NCBI GenBank assembly: GCA_020850595.1
Contig: JADZEK010000030.1
Location: 1 to 34,626, forward strand
Direction of reading: 5' to 3'
Origin: Anaerolineales bacterium
GTDB lineage: Bacteria; Chloroflexota; Anaerolineae; Anaerolineales; UBA6663
Length of the DNA: 34,626 nucleotides
In this document: positions 24,422 to 34,626 of the stretch, in pieces
How positions within the stretch are numbered: position 1 is the first letter of the stretch
Layout: each line of letters starts with the position of its first letter
Position numbers and translations under genes: made by a program
The notes under the pieces: model-generated
What the model was told of the DNA's origin: nothing
Database searches by the model: none
The model's input: the letters and a program-made list of their open reading frames with translations, nothing else

Positions 24422-25384
24422 GTGCGGCCCGCGCCTGTGCCCCTGCCCCGCCTGTCGCTGATCTTGCTCACGCTCAACGGCGGGCCGGTGCTGTCGGAGA
24501 CGCTGGCGGCCGTGGCCGCGCAGGAGCGCGACACCCCGGCCGGGCGACTGCCCACGCCCGAGATCGTGGCGATTGACTCCGGCTCCACCGATGACACGCC
24601 GGCGCGCCTGGCCGTCCATGGGATCACGCCGGAGCGCATCGCGCCGGAGGCCTTTAGCCACGGCGGCACGCGCAACCTGGGCGCGCGCCTGGCCCAGGGC
24701 GAATGGCTGATCTATCTATCGCAAGACGCCGTGCCCGCGCACAACCGCTGGCTGGTCAACCTGACGCGGCACTTGCTCAACCCGCAGGTGGCGGCCGCCT
24801 TCGGCCGGCAACTGCCGCCGCGCAGCGTCGGCCCCATCGAGACGTATTTCCTCGAGCAGACTTACCCGCCGCGCGGCTTCACCCACGCGCCGACCGCGCC
24901 GGACGACGCGGGCCACTCGATCCGGCGGATCTTCTTTTCCAACGTCAACGCTGTGATCCGCAAGTCGGTCTGGGCGGAGTGCCCTTTTCCGGAGGACCTG
25001 ATCATGAGCGAGGATCAGGCCTTCGCGCGCGCCGCGCTGGCGGCCGGATACCAGATCGTTTACGACCCCGAGGCAGGGGTCTACCACGGCCATCGCTACA
25101 GCCTCGGCCGGCTCTTCCGCCGCAATTTTGACAGCGGCTACTCGCTGCGCGGCATCGCCGGTGACGGTTGGGGCGCGGTAGCCCGCATGGGGCTGGCTTA
25201 CGTGGGCGGCGAACTGCGCTACCTGGCGCGGCAGGGCCGCTGGCTGACCATGCCCTATGCCCTGATGTATGAGTTGGTGAAGGCGGCCGGGTTCGCCGCG
25301 GGGCGCTCGGGACACCGCTTGCCCGCCGGGCTGCGCCCGCGCCTCTCGCTCCACCGGCGCTACTGGGCCCGCCCGCATGCCTGA
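24422..25384 (+). CDS. GT2 glycosyltransferase, rhamnosyltransferase-like
   Basis: This 320-residue cytoplasmic GT2 enzyme opens with LSLILLTLNGG and has DSGSTDDT as the nucleotide-sugar motif (51-58). FSHGGTRNLGARLAQGEWL and SQDAVP are highly typical of rhamnosyltransferases, where a QDA replaces the usual DxD. A basic C-terminal region with HGHRYSLGRLFRRNF follows. It probably adds a deoxyhexose to a lipid-linked surface glycan. The GTG start lies 8 bases after the previous stop, and the end overlaps the next gene by eight bases, so the genes are clearly co-transcribed. Confidence 0.9.
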   Translation: MRPAPVPLPRLSLILLTLNGGPVLSETLAAVAAQERDTPAGRLPTPEIVAIDSGSTDDTPARLAVHGITPERIAPEAFSHGGTRNLGARLAQGEWLIYLSQDAVPAHNRWLVNLTRHLLNPQVAAAFGRQLPPRSVGPIETYFLEQTYPPRGFTHAPTAPDDAGHSIRRIFFSNVNAVIRKSVWAECPFPEDLIMSEDQAFARAALAAGYQIVYDPEAGVYHGHRYSLGRLFRRNFDSGYSLRGIAGDGWGAVARMGLAYVGGELRYLARQGRWLTMPYALMYELVKAAGFAAGRSGHRLPAGLRPRLSLHRRYWARPHA

Positions 25385-26390
25385 CGCCGAGCAGGCTGCC
25401 CTGGTTATCCTCAACTACAACGGGCGGGCGCTCCTGCCGGACTGCCTGGCTGCCGCGCTAGCCCAAAGCGTGCCCGCGGCCGTCGTCGTAGCCGACAACG
25501 GCTCCAGCGACGGCTCGCCCGCCTGGCTGCGCGCCGAGTACCCGAACGTCAGGGTGCTCGACCTGGGCCGCAACTGGGGCTTCGCCGCCGGATACAACCG
25601 CGCGCTGGCTGAGGTGGACTACCCCTGGCTGGCGCTTGTCAACAACGACGCTGAGCTAGCCCCCGACTGGCTGGAGCGGCTGCTGGCGTTTGCCGCGGCG
25701 CGCCCGCAGGCCGCCATTCTGGGCGGCAAGCTGCGGCTGGCCCAACCGGGACAGACGAGGCTGCAAAGCGCCGGGGGCAAGTTCACTACGGCCGGCACCG
25801 CCTTTGAGATGGGTTGGGGCGCGCCGGACACCGGGCAATTTGACACACCCGGCCCGGTGGGTGTCATCCCCGGCGCGGCCATGCTCATCCGGCGCGAGGC
25901 ATGGGCGGCGCTGGGCGGCTTTGACCCAGATTACGGCGCGTACCTGGAGGACGTAGACCTGTGCTGGCGGGCCTGGCTGGCGGGTTACGAGGTGCACTAC
26001 CGCCCGGAGGCCGTGGCGCGCCACCACTACGGGGCCACGGCAGGTGGGCGCCTCTCACCGTACCGGGTGCGGGCCATGCAACGCAACCGGCTGGCGAATA
26101 TGGTCAAGAACCTTCAGGCGCGCAGCCTGCCGGGGGGGCTGTTGGTCTCACTTACGTACGACGCCTACCGCGTGTTAGAATACGGGCGGCGGGGCCAGTG
26201 GGCCAACCTGCGCGCGCTGGCCGGCGGAACCGCGGCTTTTGGGCGGGGTTTGGCCGCCTTGCTCGCCCGGCGCGGGCCGGTGCAAGCGGGCCGCGTGCTC
26301 AGCGACGCGGACTTGCGCCGGCGCGGCCTGCTGGCCGGCGCCCTGGAGGCGTTTTGGGAGTATCGGCGGATCGGTCAACTTTCCCCCTGA
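25377..26390 (+). CDS. GT2 glycosyltransferase (WbbL-like)
   Basis: This is a 337-residue GT2 enzyme of the rhamnosyltransferase WbbL-like group. Motifs are LVILNYNGR (9-17), VADNGSSDGS, NWGFAAGYN, the divalent-cation motif NNDAEL in place of DxD, and LEDVDLCWRAWLAGYEVHY with the likely catalytic acidic residues. The C-terminal part is amphipathic and basic, as in membrane-associated members. The sugar and linkage cannot be predicted. It overlaps the previous transferase by eight bases, and its 3' end overlaps the exporter permease gene. Confidence 0.92.
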   Translation: MPDAEQAALVILNYNGRALLPDCLAAALAQSVPAAVVVADNGSSDGSPAWLRAEYPNVRVLDLGRNWGFAAGYNRALAEVDYPWLALVNNDAELAPDWLERLLAFAAARPQAAILGGKLRLAQPGQTRLQSAGGKFTTAGTAFEMGWGAPDTGQFDTPGPVGVIPGAAMLIRREAWAALGGFDPDYGAYLEDVDLCWRAWLAGYEVHYRPEAVARHHYGATAGGRLSPYRVRAMQRNRLANMVKNLQARSLPGGLLVSLTYDAYRVLEYGRRGQWANLRALAGGTAAFGRGLAALLARRGPVQAGRVLSDADLRRRGLLAGALEAFWEYRRIGQLSP

Positions 26391-27178
26391 GCGTCGGCCC
26401 GCTGGAGCAGTGGGCCGAGGTCTATCGCTATCGCCAGGCGGTGCGCAACCTGGTCACCCGCGACCTCAAGGTGCGCTACAGCAATTCGGCGCTCGGCATC
26501 GTGTGGACCCTGGCCGGGCCGCTGCTGATGACGCTGGTGTATTCGCTGGTCTTCAGCTTCTTCCGGCCCGGCGGCATCAGCCACTACCCGGTTTTCATCC
26601 TGGTCGGTCTGCTGCCCTGGACTTTTTTCACGAGCAGCATTGCCGGAGCGACAGCCAGCATCAGCGGCAACGGCCACCTGATCAACCGAGTTTACTTTCC
26701 GCGCGAGGTGCTGCCGGTCGCCAACTTGCTGTCTAACGCCGTCAATTTCGGCGTGGCGCTGCTGCTGTTGTTTGGCTTCATCTTCTATTACCGCATCGCC
26801 CTGTGGCCGAACGTGCTGTGGCTGCCGGTGATCGTGGGCGTGCAGGTGGCGCTGATGCTCGGCCTGGGCCTGCTGCTGGCCGCGGTGAACGTCTACCTGC
26901 GCGATACGCAACAGTTGGTAGACGTGGGCCTGTTGGCGCTGTTCTTCCTTACGCCGATTATTTACACACTGGACGCTCTCTCGCCCAGCCTGCAAACGAT
27001 CCTGCAAATCTTCAACCCAATGGCAAGCCTGGTGGCGGCCTACCGCCAGGTGCTGTATGCCGCCGCCGCGCCTAATTTGCCGGTGCTGGGCGTCACGGCG
27101 CTGCAAGCGCTGCTACTGCTGGCCGTCGGCGGCCTGGTGTTTCGCCGCCTCAGCCCCAGCTTTGCCGAGGAGGTGTAG
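26354..27178 (+). CDS. ABC-2 type polysaccharide export permease (Wzm/TagG-like)
   Basis: The roughly 274-residue permease has six hydrophobic segments and the conserved N-terminal motif RDLKVRYSNSALGIVWTLAGPL of O-antigen/teichoic-acid exporters (Wzm, TagG, RfbA). It would flip or export a lipid-linked glycan. The reading frame is open far upstream, but that part overlaps the glycosyltransferase in another frame and is a shadow. No ATG or GTG exists near the conserved start. A TTG at 26354, preceded 4 bases upstream by GGAGG, is the best choice; a CTG at 26387 is an alternative. The ATP-binding partner normally found beside it is absent from this window. Confidence 0.87.
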   Translation: MGVSADRSTFPLSVGPLEQWAEVYRYRQAVRNLVTRDLKVRYSNSALGIVWTLAGPLLMTLVYSLVFSFFRPGGISHYPVFILVGLLPWTFFTSSIAGATASISGNGHLINRVYFPREVLPVANLLSNAVNFGVALLLLFGFIFYYRIALWPNVLWLPVIVGVQVALMLGLGLLLAAVNVYLRDTQQLVDVGLLALFFLTPIIYTLDALSPSLQTILQIFNPMASLVAAYRQVLYAAAAPNLPVLGVTALQALLLLAVGGLVFRRLSPSFAEEV

Positions 27179-27180
27179 CC

Positions 27181-27993
27181 ATGGCCTGGCACGCGCTTAG
27201 CCCGGTGAGGTGGCTGCGGCCAGCCGCGGCGGCCGGCGCGCTGGCAGCGGCGCTGGCGGGCGGCGGCTCGGCCGGCAACCTGGCCGCCGCGGAGGTCAGC
27301 AGTACGATCCCGTTTTATATGCCGCTGATCTCCCGCCAGGTGCCGGCGCCGGTGGGGTTCACCAACGAGTCGTTTGAAGACCGCCGCTGGTACACCGACT
27401 ATACACATGCCGGCAACCAGTGGCCGTACGGCTGGACGTTCCATTCCACCGAGCAAGGCGAGACCATGCCGTTCCCGACCAAGCACCAGGACGGCAACAT
27501 CATCCCGGCGATGGCGGGCGGCTGGGGCGAGTACGTGCATAAGCTGGCCGAACAACTGCCCTTCGACGAGCAGCGCGGCCAGCCGCGCGGCCTGATCATT
27601 GACCAGTGGACGGTGTACAAGGCCTTCAGCGCCGCCATCCCGCAAGCGTTGGTGCTGTCGCAGGTGCTGACCGGCACGCCGGGCGCGACCATGGAAGTGA
27701 CCGGCTATATCCTGGGCGAGACGTTTGACGTGCCGTGGTACCCGCACACCAAGCTGGAAGATGACCACTGGGTGGCCTCGGTGCAGCTGGGGGCGGCCGC
27801 CGACACGCGCTATTACGTTGATATGACACAGCGTTACGAGGTGCCCGGCAACGAGCGCCACTGGAACAGGTTCGTGGTCGCGGCCGGCGTGCCGGCCAGC
27901 GGCGAGGTGCTGCTCAAGATCATCGTGCAGCAGAACTGGGCCGGGCGGACTGACTTTTTTATTGACGCCTTCCACGCGGTGCAGCACTATTAG
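27181..27993 (+). CDS. Secreted protein of unknown function
   Basis: I do not recognise this 270-residue protein. A signal peptide-like hydrophobic stretch rich in Ala/Gly (about 12-38) precedes IPFYMPLISR (43-52); comparable aliphatic YxPLxxR-type stretches just after the signal peptide occur in other Chloroflexota secreted proteins (recollection, not checked). The mature part is beta-rich and aromatic (GWTFHSTEQGE, GGWGEYVHKL), with a single compact domain that resembles a carbohydrate-binding jelly-roll in composition only. GAGGAGG lies 7 bases before the ATG, and the gene starts 2 bases after the permease stop. Co-transcription suggests a role on the exported glycan or cell surface (inference). 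Confidence 0.7.
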   Translation: MAWHALSPVRWLRPAAAAGALAAALAGGGSAGNLAAAEVSSTIPFYMPLISRQVPAPVGFTNESFEDRRWYTDYTHAGNQWPYGWTFHSTEQGETMPFPTKHQDGNIIPAMAGGWGEYVHKLAEQLPFDEQRGQPRGLIIDQWTVYKAFSAAIPQALVLSQVLTGTPGATMEVTGYILGETFDVPWYPHTKLEDDHWVASVQLGAAADTRYYVDMTQRYEVPGNERHWNRFVVAAGVPASGEVLLKIIVQQNWAGRTDFFIDAFHAVQHY

Positions 27994-28011
27994 GCGCGCC
28001 GCGCAAGCATA

Positions 28012-30280
<2,269 letters not shown>

Positions 30281-30294
<14 letters not shown>

Positions 30295-32683
30295 ACGCAA
30301 AAACCCAGGCCGCGCCGTTGCTGAACAGCAGTTGGTAGTGCGGCTGGTTGAGGAACATTTCCGGGGTCAGGCTGCCGCCGCGCGCGCCGATGAAGAGGTG
30401 GGTGACACCGGCCTGCCGCAGCAAAGCAAGCGTGGCGGGCGCTTCGGCATCGGCGACCTCGCGCAACTGCCGGTTGAAAGCGGCGACCTCAGCGCGCCAG
30501 GCCGCGTCTCCATAGGCGTAGTCGGCCGGCGGCGTGGTGGTCCGGCGGCCGAGCAGCGGCCAGACCCACGCGCCCGCGTCGCTGCCCGCCCAGGTGCCGT
30601 TGAGCCACTCCCAGCTGTTCACCAACACCACGGCCGAAGCCGGCAGGTGGGCGTCGGCCCAGGCCAGCGCCGGCATGTCTTCCGGCCGCACCAGCACCGT
30701 AGCGGGGTTCACCACGTTAGCTTGCGTGGTCAGCCCGTGCGTCGCGCCATAGCTCAGCCCCAGGCCTAGCGCGCCCACCAGGAGGACGCCGGCCACAGGC
30801 TGGAGGGCACGACCGCCAAGCCACCGCCGCGCTTGCTCCAGCCACTGGTCGGCGGCCCAGCCCAAGGCCAGCGCGGCCGGGACGAAGAGGGTGATGGCGA
30901 GGGTGTTGTTCGTCACCAGCCAGTTGCCCCGGCCCAGGTTGACAACCAGGCCGACCAGCGCCGCCCATAGGCCCACCAGCCAGATCGGCCGCGTTCGGCG
31001 GGCCAGCCCCCACAGCAGCGCCGCGGCGGCCAGGCCCAGCCAGCCGCGCTCGAGCGCGCTGCTGAAGTATTCCATGGGGAACATGTTGTAGCCGGCGGGC
31101 GCGGCCAGCGACACGCCTGTGGGTGAGGCGGCCAGCGCCAGGCCCAGGCGCAGGAGCCACGGCGCGGCCAGCAGCGCACCAGCCAAGCCCGCTGAGGCCA
31201 GTGGGGCCAACGCCCGCCGCCCAGTGAACACGGCAGCGACCAGGACCCATCCGACCCACAGCACAAAGAGCGCATAGTGTGTCAGCAGCAGGCCCGCCGC
31301 CAGCGCGCCCAGCAGCGCGGCGGCACCCCAGCGCGCGCGCCCGCCCGCCGCCCAGGCTTCCGCCGCCCGCGCCGCCCACGGCAGCGCCGGGAGCAGCAGC
31401 AGCAGACCCGCCAACTGCGTATAGCGTCCCCAAGTGAGGTAGTAGCCGGGGAAGTATGAAACCAGCGCGACGACGGCCGCCGCGAACCAACCCGCGCGCG
31501 CACGGCCGGTCAGCCCCGCCGCCGCCGTATAAGCCGCCAGCGGCACCAGGCTCTGTAGGATCTGCCCCAGCCACAAGATCGTGTCGGCCAAGGGCCGGCC
31601 AGCCAGCCAACTGACGGTGACGGCCAGCGCGTGAAAGCCGAAGTGATAGCTCAGGCGCGCAATGGGCAGCAGGGGCGCATACCCGGCGGGCACGCGGCCG
31701 GCCTCGGCTAAGACGCGGGCTATGGTGTAGTGATGCGGACCGTCCACCCATTGCGGCAACAGCAGGTCGCGCACGGCCAACAGGCGCGCGGCCAAGCCGA
31801 GCGCCAGCACCGCCAGCAACGCGAGGGTGTGCGCGCTCGGCCCGGCAGGACGCCAGCGGCCGGTGCGCCAGTCCAATAGCCAGCGCGCCGCCAGCGCGAG
31901 GCCGAACGCGCCGTAGATGAGCCACAGCACCAGGGGCGAGAGCGCAACCCACCGGCCCGCCGCGCCCGCCCAGAGCCACAGCAGCGCGGCCAGCGCCAGG
32001 CTCAGGCCAAGCGCCGCGCCCCAGCGAGCGGGCAGGTTCGGCCAGGGGCCGCCGGGCAGGAGGCGCAGCAGCAGCCAGCCCGGCGCAAACAGCACCAGCG
32101 CCAATGGCAGCGCGGCTTGCGCCAGCCCGCCTAGCCCGGCGGCGCAGGCGGCCAACCAGTCCGTGGTCAATAAGGTGTAGCGCGTGGTGAAGCGCAGATC
32201 GCCGGTTTGGGGGACTCCGCCCAGCGCCAACGCGCCGCCGGCGTAGCCATCGAGGCTGTAGGCCCACAGGGTGGCACGCTCACCGGCCGCGCCGCGCAAG
32301 GCCAGGGTGTAGGTCTGCCCCGCCGAGCGCGGCTGGGGCGCGAAAGCCAGCGCGAGGGAGGTGTTGTGCGCCAGGCCGGTGAAGGTCTGCGCGGCCAGCA
32401 CGATGCCCGCCGCGTCACGTACCTCCAACGTCACCGCTTCGGGCGGCGCGGCGGCTTCGGCGGGGTAGACCACCGCCAGCACCTCGACGACGCTCAGCCC
32501 GTTGTGGCGGGCCGTGAACGTCTGGGTCAGCTCCGCGCCGCCCGGCAGCGGCGCGGCCACATCCAGGCGCGGCTGTTCAACGTCGAGCGCCACCGGCGGC
32601 GCAGGGCGCGCCAACACCACGCCGGCCACGACGGCCAAGGCGACCACGGCGACCACGGCAGCGACCGGCCCGCGCGGCTGCAT
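30281..32683 (-). CDS. Large polytopic membrane protein, GT-C-like
   Basis: The 800-residue protein has an N-terminal anchor helix, an extracytoplasmic beta-rich segment (~30-170), about a dozen hydrophobic helices, and a soluble C-terminal part (~640-800). WVDGPHHYTIARVLAE after a helix resembles the first external loop of GT-C glycosyltransferases, and NSWEWLNGTWAGSDAGAW near the C-terminus is typical of such membrane proteins in related genomes. A specific activity cannot be given. An in-frame TTG at 32758 would add 25 unlikely residues and overlap the divergent gene. The ATG at 32683, just 6 bases after a TACAAT box, is preferred and implies a leaderless transcript. Confidence 0.75.
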
Positions 32684-32689
32684 GAGCGC

Positions 32690-32695
32690 ATTGTA
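32690..32695 (-). promoter_or_regulatory. -10 box of GT-C-like gene (leaderless)
   Basis: TACAAT on the - strand ends 6 bases before the ATG at 32683. The expected transcription start therefore coincides with the start codon. No Shine-Dalgarno sequence is present. Confidence 0.55.
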
Positions 32696-32744
32696 ATCGC
32701 ATTGACTGGCGGCGCGGCGGGATTCATCGCCGAGGGAAACAGGG

Positions 32745-32750
32745 TAAAAT
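32745..32750 (+). promoter_or_regulatory. -10 box of LuxR-kelch gene (leaderless)
   Basis: TAAAAT ends 7 bases before the ATG at 32758, so transcription should begin at or one base before the start codon. No Shine-Dalgarno sequence precedes the ATG. Confidence 0.55.
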
Positions 32751-32757
32751 CGCTGCA

Positions 32758-34140
32758 ATGGACTCCCGCCCGATCAACGACGCGCCGCCGGCCTCGCCCG
32801 ATCGCCCGGATCTCAGCGACCGCGAGCGTGAAATCCTCGTCCTGGTGGCGACCGGCGCCAGCAACAAACTCATTGCGCAGCAGTTGGTCATCAGCCCCAA
32901 TACGGTTAAAGTCCACCTGCGCAACATCTACGCCAAGATCAACGTCACCTCACGCACCGAGGCGGCGCTGTACGCGATCCGCGAGGGGCTGGCGCAGGTG
33001 AATGGCGAGGCGCCGGCCGTCGCGGTGGAGGACGAGGCCGTTGTGCTCCCGGCCGAGGGCCTGACGCCGCCGGCCGGGGCGCCGGCGGCCTCGGCCAGAC
33101 CGCAGCCGGGGCCGCGCTGGTGGCTAGGGTTGCTGCTGGCCTTCGGCGCGCTCAGCCTGGTAGGGGTGGGCCTGTGGGCCATCAACAGCGGCCTGGCGCG
33201 GCCCACCACGCCGGCGCCTACCGGCGCGCCACCCACGCCGCTGCCGCGCTGGATCGAGCGCGCACCGCTGCCAGAGGCCCGCGCCGGGCTGGCCGTAGCC
33301 ACCTACGAAAACTGGATTTATGCCATCGGCGGCGAGGCGGCCGGCGGCGTCAGCGGCGAAACCGAGCGCTACGATCCGGCGACCGACCAGTGGGAAACGC
33401 TGACCGCTAAGCCGCTGGCCGTGGCCGATGCGCAGGCGGCCGTTATCGGCGGGCTGATTTATGTGCCGGGCGGCCGCCGGGCGGATGGCGGCGTGACGAA
33501 CGCGCTGGAGGTGTATGACCCACGCGCCAACGTCTGGGAGCCACGCGCCGCGCTGCCTCAGGCGCTCAGCGCCTATGCGCTGACGGCGTTCGAGGGGCAC
33601 CTGTACTTGTTCGGCGGTTGGGATGGCACGGCCTACACCACGGCGGCCTGGACTTACGACCCCAGCCAGGACGCGTGGCGCCGCTTGCCGGCCCTGCCCA
33701 CGGCCCGCGGCTACGCGGGGGCCGCGGTCGCCAGCGGCCTGATCTTTGTGATCGGCGGCGAGGCCGGGGCCGGCCCCCTGGCGGTGAACGAGGTCTACTT
33801 CCCGGCGCGCGAGGCCCAGAGCGCCTCGGCCTGGGAGACCCGCGCAGCGCTGCCGGAGGCGCGCAGCCGCCTCGGCCTGGCGAGCCTGGCCGACACGGTC
33901 TATGCCGTCGGCGGGCAGGGCGCCTCGGCGAAGTTGGGGGCGTGGGCCTACCAACCGACACAGGACAACTGGCGACAGCTTGAGCTGCCAGGCGCTCCGG
34001 CCACCAGCCGCCTGGCGCTGGTGGCGCTGCAAAGCCGCCTGTATGCCCTGGGGGGCGAGCAGGCAGATGCGCCAGTGGCGCAGCACCTGACGTACCAGGC
34101 CATCTACACGACGATCTTCCCCGGCGTCAGCGGCGAATAA
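32758..34140 (+). CDS. LuxR-type HTH / transmembrane / kelch beta-propeller regulator
   Basis: This 460-residue fusion joins a transcription-factor domain to an outside sensor. Residues 18-77 form a LuxR/GerE helix-turn-helix, with LSDREREILVLVATG and NKLIAQQLVISPNTVKVHLRNIYAKINV. A Pro/Ala linker and one transmembrane helix (122-142) follow. Residues ~164-455 are kelch repeats; six GG doublets at 191, 238, 286, 333, 385 and 432 indicate a six-bladed propeller. With the HTH inside the cell, the propeller lies outside and could bind a glycan or protein, directly coupling surface state to gene expression (inference). The divergent GT-C-like gene is the natural candidate target. Confidence 0.88.
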   Translation: MDSRPINDAPPASPDRPDLSDREREILVLVATGASNKLIAQQLVISPNTVKVHLRNIYAKINVTSRTEAALYAIREGLAQVNGEAPAVAVEDEAVVLPAEGLTPPAGAPAASARPQPGPRWWLGLLLAFGALSLVGVGLWAINSGLARPTTPAPTGAPPTPLPRWIERAPLPEARAGLAVATYENWIYAIGGEAAGGVSGETERYDPATDQWETLTAKPLAVADAQAAVIGGLIYVPGGRRADGGVTNALEVYDPRANVWEPRAALPQALSAYALTAFEGHLYLFGGWDGTAYTTAAWTYDPSQDAWRRLPALPTARGYAGAAVASGLIFVIGGEAGAGPLAVNEVYFPAREAQSASAWETRAALPEARSRLGLASLADTVYAVGGQGASAKLGAWAYQPTQDNWRQLELPGAPATSRLALVALQSRLYALGGEQADAPVAQHLTYQAIYTTIFPGVSGE

Positions 34141-34291
34141 GCGGGCCGGATGGCGGGGCAATTGCATCTTATTTCCGTTTGCTGAATGAGTGCCGAAAGT
34201 GGCTCAGAAATGGGCCGCCAGCTATCATTACCCGGGACGCTGCGCGTCACCGGCCGCAAGGCAGCGCGAATAGGACCGGCCTGAGGCCGGG

Positions 34292-34398
34292 TTGCTCAGA
34301 AACTAAACCCGGTACGATCAAAGGGTCAGCCTGATCCTGGGTTGAGATTCCTAACCCCCCACAATGCCGAAGGATGGCCGGCAACCGGAGGGGGGCTT
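34292..34398 (+). repeat. 107-bp structured direct repeat, copy 1
   Basis: This copy differs from the one at 34470-34576 at only two positions. It contains a nested dyad, AACCC...GATCA / TGATC...GGGTT (34306-34343), and a second one, CCCCCC (34355-34360) pairing with GGGGGG (34390-34395) around a CCGG-caa-CCGG hairpin. Only in this copy do CCGAAG (34367-34372) and the flanking CTTCGG (34396-34401) also pair. The family is not recognised. Confidence 0.9.
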
Positions 34399-34469
34399 CG
34401 GAATGACATGGTCCGCCGAGTGTTTCGCCACTGGGGGGCTGGGGGGCTGGCGCACCGCGCCATGCGCTC

Positions 34470-34576
34470 TTGCTCAGAAGCTAAACCCGGTACGATCAAA
34501 GGGTCAGCCTGATCCTGGGTTGAGATTCCTCACCCCCCACAATGCCGAAGGATGGCCGGCAACCGGAGGGGGGCTT
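34470..34576 (+). repeat. 107-bp structured direct repeat, copy 2
   Basis: This copy matches copy 1 at 105 of 107 positions and lies 178 bases from it in the same orientation, separated by 71 bases of unrelated sequence. Both dyads are conserved. At its end the sequence runs straight into TTACTCAGAAAC (34575-34586), nearly the first 12 bases of the repeat itself. Confidence 0.9.
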
Positions 34577-34626
34577 ACTCAGAAACAAAAACATTATGTC
34601 AAGCCGGCTGGGGTTGGAGTGTCAAG

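Larger units (their letters stand above)
34141..34626. other. Non-coding right edge with repeats
   Basis: No gene is supported in this 486-base stretch. It holds an interrupted palindrome CCGGCCT-g-AGGCCGG at 34276-34290, a CGCTGC/GCAGCG pair at 34239-34266 that may terminate the kelch gene, two long direct repeats, and a G-rich run (two GGGGGGCT units near 34432-34447). The last ~45 bases become AT-richer. Confidence 0.6.

Noticed and set aside
25961..26353. N-terminal extension of the ABC permease
   Set aside because: It runs inside the WbbL-like glycosyltransferase in another frame and has shadow composition; the conserved permease starts after it.
30717..32267. Second 516-codon frame on the - strand
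   Set aside because: It overlaps the polytopic membrane protein in another frame, while the chosen frame has clear transmembrane periodicity.
34367..34401. Pseudoknot formed by CCGAAG/CTTCGG and CCCCCC/GGGGGG
   Set aside because: The CTTCGG partner exists only beside copy 1 of the repeat and is replaced in copy 2, so the extra pairing is not conserved.
34292..34576. CRISPR array
   Set aside because: There are only two full repeats, each 107 bp, far longer than CRISPR repeats, with a 71-bp G-rich spacer and no cas genes.

Overview
The window is a GC-rich, densely coded stretch of bacterial chromosome. Short gaps, genes on both strands, many GTG/TTG starts and start/stop overlaps are seen throughout. 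The gene set suggests a member of the Chloroflexota, perhaps an Anaerolineae-type lineage. The clues are a LuxR-kelch membrane regulator, a URO-D/corrinoid protein pair, a DUF3105 membrane protein, ArnT-like GT-C proteins and a Na+-pump type decarboxylase. This placement is inference from gene content; no rRNA or other taxonomic marker is present. I found no tRNA, rRNA, CRISPR array or transposase gene.

Left part (1-7.9 kb, + strand): a PCYCGC-type lipoprotein, two small cysteine-rich proteins of unknown function, and a malic enzyme fused to a phosphotransacetylase-like domain, closed by a good terminator. Then comes a tightly coupled operon: a bacterioferritin-like protein followed by all four subunits of a biotin-dependent, probably Na+-pumping, methylmalonyl-CoA decarboxylase (alpha, delta, gamma/biotin carrier, beta).

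Middle (8.2-12.9 kb, - strand): a corrinoid protein with a URO-D-family methyltransferase-like partner, and a double-length UxaA/altronate-dehydratase-family protein. The latter looks like a tandem duplication in which each copy has lost what the other keeps. A + strand group follows (13.1-16.8 kb): SDR oxidoreductase, a divergent QueA-like protein, arylamine N-acetyltransferase and aldo/keto reductase. Facing it on the - strand is a two-gene operon, a stand-alone TipAS ligand-binding protein and a AAA+ ATPase. Its promoter has the layout of MerR-family control: a 23-bp dyad filling a 19-bp spacer.

Right part (18.4-34.1 kb) concerns the cell envelope: an LCP-family glycopolymer ligase, a DUF3105 membrane protein, a GH63-like glucosidase, three GT2 glycosyltransferases, an ABC-2 polysaccharide exporter permease with no ATPase nearby, a secreted protein of unknown function, and two large GT-C-type membrane proteins. 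The last gene is a LuxR-HTH/TM/six-blade kelch fusion. It and the divergent GT-C gene both appear to be leaderless: each ATG lies 6-7 nt after a -10 box.

Right edge (34.1-34.6 kb): non-coding DNA with two near-identical 107-bp direct repeats. Each can fold into two nested stem-loops, and the second is followed by a third copy of the first 12 bases. This is an unidentified repeat family or the edge of a mobile element.
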